The notes under the pieces were generated by a model. It was not told the origin of the DNA, searched no databases, and saw only the letters and a list, made by a program, of their open reading frames with translations. A stretch of DNA of 64,000 nt from Plecoglossus altivelis (Eukaryota; Chordata; Actinopteri; Osmeriformes; Plecoglossidae), in assembly GCA_036571765.1 (NCBI GenBank), contig BROE01000028.1:1004479-1068478 (forward strand), given 5' to 3'. Below are positions 58,987-64,000 of this stretch, piece after piece; position 1 is the first letter of the stretch, and each line of letters starts with the position of its first letter. Position numbers and translations under genes: made by a program.

Positions 58987-59851
58987 ATGGACGGATTCGG
59001 TTCAGATTTTTCTGCGGGTGCAGGGTCTGGTAAAATGGACACTGGCACAATTATGGAGCAAGTGAAGGTCCAGATTGCTGTAGCTAATGCGCAAGAGCTG
59101 TTGCAGGTATATAAGAAAGCCAGCCTATTAACCAGAAACAATATGAAACTGTTCAACGTCATTTAATTTATACGTGTAAATAATTTATAGTACTAACATT
59201 TGGAGTTTCTAATTAGACATATAATCTCAACAGTTGTATATGGAATATTGTGTACGATGAGTAAAATGACTGTAAATACATCGTGGAGCAGCTAGCTCGA
59301 CAATAGCCATTAACTTTGGTTACCTGGTTTATGAAGATGAAGTCAAGGCTTTCTGGATCAGTAGTGGTTATCACAAATGCATTTACCAATTAGGTTCTGC
59401 CGGTGTAATGTAAGATAGACATACCGGATCTTCTGCTGTGTAGACCCTGGTAATGAGGATGATTCATCGAGCGACAATTTATTTATAATTATTTTCATTT
59501 TCTCTTGTAGAGAATGACAGATAAATGTTTCAAGAAATGCGTAGGTAAACCCGGAGGCACCTTAGACAACTCTGAACAGGTGAGTTTTTCTGTCTTGTTG
59601 AGGTCAACAATTGGCCTTCTGAGTTTAGTAAAAGTATGAATGGGGTAGTGTTCGATAGCTAACATGTAGCCAGATCGGCCTCCTATCGTTGTCAGCTTCC
59701 CGAATAAACTGATTGCTGTACTCAAAGCTTCTCTCTGCTGTGTACCGGACAGAAATGCATCGCCATGTGCATGGATAGGTACATGGATGCCTGGAACACC
59801 GTGTCGCGTGCCTACAACTCCAGACTGCAGAGGGAGCGGGCGCGCATCTGA
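58987..59851 (+). CDS. timm13: TIMM13, small Tim chaperone of the mitochondrial intermembrane space, complete, 3 exons
   Basis: Tim13 pairs with Tim8 in a hexamer that escorts hydrophobic inner-membrane proteins (such as Tim23 and aspartate/glutamate carriers) across the intermembrane space. Exons are 58987-59106, 59511-59579 and 59753-59851, all phase 0, giving 95 residues, the same length as human. The start MDGFGSDFSAGAGSGKMD and the block IMEQVKVQIAVANAQELLQR identify it. The twin CX3C motif is intact: C46-x3-C50 (CFKKC) and C65-x3-C69 (CIAMC); these cysteines form two disulfides via the Mia40 relay. It is tail-to-tail with the TMPRSS9-like protease, as in human. Confidence 0.97.
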
Positions 59852-60201
59852 CCTCCTGCGCTTCCTTCAGCCCCGCACGGCAGGCGCAGACGTCTCGAGG
59901 TGATTTGGCCGAGGTTAAAGATCGCATGTGTGTGCGCGCGCCATCATTCCACAAGAAGTGGGCAGGTTACTAGTGCCTGTGGATTCTAGCCTCAGTGTTA
60001 ACTAATGGACACGTTCCTTGCAGTAAGGAATCGTAACACACATGGCGACGGATTATTGTTTTTTTTTTTTATATGTCAGGAGAGTTGATGACGCACGTTC
60101 ACGTGGACAACAGTTATGACGTAACAACATGGCTGAATCTGTCATGCTCTAACTGTAACTCTCCTCAACGAAAACTGTGCCAGGTGTGACCATTTAGTTA
60201 G

Positions 60202-60284
<83 letters not shown>

Positions 60285-60711
60285 TGAGGGTGTGTGAGAG
60301 AGAAACACCAGTGTTAAAGAAAGCTCATCTTGTTACTTCCTCTACAAATCCACCTTCTTTCTTTCATCCAGCATCAGGAGCACATTCGTTTTCCCAACTG
60401 TAAACGGCCACTTCAACCTGTCATGCATGAGACTGTAGCCTGAAAACAACATGAACTTGTTGTTTGTCCTTCAGTCCCTCCACTGTTTGGCTCTGCTGAA
60501 CAGCATTTGGAGGATTAAACCTGGATTTCTTTGTGTGCTTCACACTTGTACTTTTATTACTGGGAGAACACTGATCTTTCTAATGCTCTTGATTCCTTTA
60601 AGAAGGAGGAGGAGAAGGACGCTCTTTAAACACTTGAGGATGATGTCAGAATGATATGTTTGTGTCACTCGCTAAAAAAATGGTATTTTTCACAAATGAA
60701 AAGTAAATAAA
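59852..60711 (+). promoter_or_regulatory. TIMM13 3' UTR and polyadenylation signal (AATAAA at 60706-60711)
   Basis: About 850 bp from the stop to a canonical AATAAA. It includes a T run (60058-60070) and a (TG)n tract of about 70 bp (60203-60270) followed by (GA)n. A short open frame at 60451-60654 is not supported as a gene. Confidence 0.6.
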
Positions 60712-61250
60712 GGCTTGGTCATGAAACATGAAGTCTGGAGTGATTCTGCCACTTTGTGATTCTTCTTGCTGTCCTGCTCAGATACATCTAGATGCTTTGG
60801 CTTAAAACCATATATGTGGCCCCATTCAATCTAGCTCAGACTGTCAGTAAAAGAGAATGCTAAAATACTACAAACAATGACAGCTGTGTAAAGACTAATA
60901 AATGAAATACATATTTCTAAACCCTCACAAAAATAAAACAAAAGTTGCTTCCAGTAAGTTACATGTCAGTCACTACAATAAATACAGTCAAATAAATACC
61001 CGGTTACCCACTAGCATGCTGATCGTAATGTTCAGGATGTCTCTCCAGAAACACGGTCCAGAACTACGTCTTCAGTCATCACTGTTCCTCCAGTGACGGT
61101 CTGTCTATGTGAGAGGCTGGACACAGAACACCCTGGCCCCCCAGCGACACAGCTGTCCTGGGATGCTGCGGGGGGGGGGAGGCGGCTGGAGGAAGGTGCG
61201 TGGGTGAGGAGAGGAGGCCTCCCTCTCTTGGCTCCAGCTCCAGGGTGTGG
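60712..61250. other. Short interval between convergent TIMM13 and TMPRSS9-like genes
   Basis: This would contain the 3' UTR of the protease. No canonical AATAAA on the minus strand was seen between 60720 and 61250, so its polyadenylation site is not placed. Confidence 0.5.
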
Positions 61251-64000
61251 TTAGAAAGGCAGGTGGGAGGAGATCCACTCCCTGTGGGCGGTCACTTGTG
61301 TGTAGACTCCTGGGAAGCCGCTTCGCCCACAGCCATGGCCCCAGCTCGTCACCCCGGCAACGAACCAGGGGCCAGAGAGCTCTCGACAGGTCAGAGGCCC
61401 TCCTGAATCGCCCTGCGTTTGGGAGAAATGGACACCTTGAAACACGCCCCAGCATCTCTTTATCTTCACGCTCTCCTTTTCTCTCCCCACCCTCTCCTTC
61501 TCTTTGTCTCTCCCCTCCCTCTCTCTGTCTCTCCCCACCCTCTCCCTCTCTTTGTCTCCCTCTCTCTGTCTCTCCCCACTCTCTCCCTCTCTTTGTCTCC
61601 CTCTCTCCGTCTCTCTGTCTCTCCCCACCCTCTCCCTCTCTTTGTCTCTCCCCTCCCTCTGTTTCTTCCTTCCCTCCCTCTCTCTGTCTCCCTCTCTATG
61701 CACCCCTCTCTCTTTGGTTCTCCCCCCATCGTCTCCTCTCTCCCCCCCTCCCTTAGACAAGGTAACTGGTTGGCATCTCCTCCTGTGTAGATCTGATAGT
61801 GTTGGGTCTCCTACACCAGACACTGCTTGCTAAGACATGGGGCTGGTCAGATGTGAATGCTGGCTGATGACCTAGATGAGGATGTGAATGCAGCTGGTTC
61901 CAGGAGGCAGGGTGCAGGTACACCCTCTCCTTTGTGCAGTTACAACCCAACACTATCACATCTCCACAGGAGAGGACAGCCAACATGTTACCTGGACTGA
62001 GAGAGGGGGGGGGGGGGAGGGGAGACAAAGAAAGTGAGGGAGAGACAAAAAGAGAGGGAGGTGGAGATAAAGAAGTGAGACAAGACGGTGGAAGAAAGAG
62101 AGGTAGGAGAGAGAGAGAGAGAGAGAGAGAGGAGACAGAGGGCCGGAGAGAGAGCGGGAGAGAGAGAGCGCCCAGTCAGCAAAGCTCCAGAGAGGAGAAT
62201 GTCATGTGGCCCTAGGTGATACCCTGAGACTGGAATGCTTTTGGGCTGACTTAGTTACATAAGCAGCTTAGGGAGGGGATAGGAAAGAGAGGGGAGTTGG
62301 GGAGAGGATGGTAGAGGGAGAGGAAGGTAGAGGGAGGGAAAGGAGGAGAAGAAGGAAGAGGGACCAGAGGAGAGAGGTCAGAGTTGTAAAGGAAGGGGGA
62401 GGAGCAGGTTTGTAATATAATCTTAGACAATGTGTAACCTGTGTCTCCAGCGCCTGTGTGTGTCTCCAGCGCTTGTGTGTGTGTGCGTGTCTGTGCGCGC
62501 GTGTGTGTGTGTGTGTGCCTGTGTGTGTGTGAGCGAGCGCGTGTGTGTGTATGAGTGAGTCGTACCAGACACGTGTCCTTCCCTCCCTCCAAGTACCCAG
62601 CACACATCATACTGGGACTCAGTCCACTGCCGTAGGCACGCTGGCAGTCCGCTGGGTCGATGATGTTGACCGGAGCTTTCTGCAGCAGGTTGGTCAGAGA
62701 GCCTGAGAGAACGACAACACAGACCTGGGATCAGATTCCACTCACACTTTAATCAAGGCTTGCATGTATAGCACAGATACTCTCTCTATCAGGTGGAAGA
62801 CATTTCTCAAGCCCCTCCAGTCCAGGTGGTGTTCCCCAGCAGATCCCAGCTTACCTCCCTCTCTCATGGATCCCCAGCCAGCGATATAGCACTCTGCGGT
62901 TGGGAGGAAGCGGTGTACGGGCGAGGGCAGGCACGCTGCCTGGATGGTGTAGGACCGAGGAGCTGGGACAGACAGCTCCAGCAGAGCCACGTCGTGATTC
63001 ATGGTGGAGCTGTTGAAGTTCGGGTGGAGGAAGATCCTCTGGACAGGTATCACCAGGGCAGCACAACGAAGGGCCCGGACCAGGACTGCCTGGACCAGCA
63101 GCAGGAGAAGGATCACTGGAGGGGAGGGAGGGAGAGGAGGGGAGGAAGGGATGGAGGGAGAGAGGGAGGGGAGGTGGGTGAGGGAGGTGGAGGGTAGGGA
63201 TGGAGGGAGGTAGGATGGAGGAGGGAAGAGAGGGAGGGGAGGTAGGGATGGAGGTAGGGATGGAGGGAGAGAGGAGGGGGAAAGGTAGGGATGGAGGGAG
63301 AGAGGGAGGGGATGGACGGGAGGGGGGGTAGGGGAAGGAATGGAGAAGGTAGGATAGGATATTAAAGTAATCCTTCAACAATCACATACTGTGTTTCTTC
63401 CTATTATCTGTGTATTTTCTTAGTTGGTGTGTGGTGTGTGTGTGTTGTGTGTGTGTGCAGTACCTCCTGAGACAGGTGTGGTGTGTGTGGTGGTGTGTGC
63501 GTACCTGAGACAGTGTGGTGTGGTGTTGTGTGTGTGTGTGTGCGTGGTGTTGCGTACCTCCTTGAGCAGTGTCGTGGTGTGTGTGTGTGGTGTGTGCGTG
63601 TGGTGTGGTGCGTACTCCTGAGACAGGTGTGGTGTGTGTGTGTGTGTGTGCAGTACTCCTGAGACACGTGTGTGTGTGTGTTGTGTGTGCAGTGTGTGGT
63701 GTGTGTGTGTGTGTGTGTGTGTGCGTGGTGTGCAGTACCTCCTGAGACAGTGTGTGTGTGTGTGTGTGGTGTGTGCGTGTGTGTGTGCAGTACCTCCTGA
63801 GACAGTGTGGTGTGTGTGTGTGTGTGTGCAGTACCTCCTGAGACAGTGTGGTGTGTGTGTGTGTGTGTGCAGTACCTCCTGAGACAGTGTGAGGCCGTCA
63901 GCAGCCACTTGTGATGGATGAGCGTGGCACCGCAGCGATGCTGTCGCTGGTGCTGCAGACTGCCGATCCAAGGCCACTCCCCCCGCCGCGCCGTCACGCC
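61251..64000 (-). CDS. tmprss9: TMPRSS9-like (polyserase-1) serine protease, last protease domain; 5' part lies right of the window
   Basis: This encodes an S1 trypsin-fold protease domain at the C-terminus of the gene. Exons seen are 63876 to beyond 64000, about 62855-63115 (left edge certain), 62566-62702 and 61251-61412. The catalytic triad is complete: His in LLTASHC, Asp in NHDVALLEL, Ser in GDSGGPL. An Asp six residues before that Ser (DTCLGDS) predicts trypsin-like specificity. The tract RGEWPWIGSLQHQRQHRCGA, the junction GWGSMREGG, and the end FPGVYTQVTAHREWI match the third domain of TMPRSS9. The linkage with TIMM13 agrees. In human this domain has Ala for the catalytic Ser. The junction between the first two exons is unresolved: the obvious donor (63874-63875, phase 2) does not fit the obvious acceptors (start 63115, phase 1; start 63089, phase 0). 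Other TMPRSS-family genes are possible. Confidence 0.82.
61413..62565. other. Intron of the TMPRSS9-like gene
   Basis: Contains a CT-rich repeat of about 320 bp (61440-61760), a short unique stretch, GA-rich repeats (61995-62170, 62270-62400) and TG repeats up to the exon donor (62445-62555). No additional exon was recognised. Confidence 0.7.
63116..63420. repeat. GGGA-rich polypurine repeat upstream of a TMPRSS9-like acceptor
   Basis: About 230 bp of gggatggagggag-type repeat; on the minus strand it forms a long pyrimidine tract leading into the exon acceptor. A short unique stretch (63345-63420) follows. Confidence 0.85.
63425..63890 (-). repeat. Minisatellite of about 41-bp units containing the TMPRSS9-like exon end and donor, about nine copies
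   Basis: On the minus strand the unit is tgtctcaggaggtactg followed by (CA)n. The copy at the exon edge is at about 63873-63886; others lie at about 63832, 63791, 63735, 63653, 63613, 63555, 63503 and 63463. The nearest four are almost perfect; the more distant ones have single-base losses or changes. Each good copy repeats the last 10-12 exonic bases and the gtactg donor. Confidence 0.88.

Overview
This is a vertebrate genomic window, almost certainly from a ray-finned (teleost) fish. The genes are split by GT-AG introns, the proteins match known vertebrate families along their whole length, and the non-coding DNA is packed with (CA)n, (GA)n and longer tandem repeats. One truncated fish-type LINE is present. 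There is no prokaryotic organisation: no operons, ribosome binding sites or CRISPR. The species cannot be named from the sequence.

Six protein-coding genes can be read exon by exon. From left to right they are: the 5' end of ZBTB11 (minus, 309-1255, running off the left edge); dermatopontin DPT (minus, 9190-13768, four exons); the Na+/K+-ATPase beta-1 subunit ATP1B1 (plus, 24457-31959, six exons); NME7 (minus, 33264-58176, twelve exons); the mitochondrial chaperone subunit TIMM13 (plus, 58987-59851, three exons); and the 3' end of a TMPRSS9-like serine protease (minus, 61251 to beyond 64000). DPT, ATP1B1 and NME7 are complete and splice into 191, 301 and 374 residues. TIMM13 is complete at 95 residues.

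DPT-ATP1B1-NME7 is the order seen on human 1q24. TIMM13 and TMPRSS9 lie tail-to-tail as on human 19p13.3. ZBTB11 is on human 3q12. The window therefore joins three blocks that are separate in human. ATP1B1 and NME7 converge with overlapping predicted 3' ends. NME7 and TIMM13 diverge from an 811-bp promoter interval that carries an RFX-type X-box on the NME7 side. The genes do not form one pathway: they cover transcription, extracellular matrix, ion pumping, cilia and microtubules, mitochondrial import, and proteolysis.

The most unusual feature is how tandem arrays relate to splice sites. NME7 exon 2 and the TMPRSS9-like protease each have an adjoining minisatellite whose repeat unit contains the exon's 3' end plus its 5' splice site. 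This gives 10 donor copies in NME7 and about nine in the protease. Other NME7 arrays start within 4-20 bp of splice sites. A separate intronic array repeats a tRNA A-box-like 21-mer. Two N gaps (27250-27914 and 40779-41565) interrupt the assembly, and both fall in or beside repeats.
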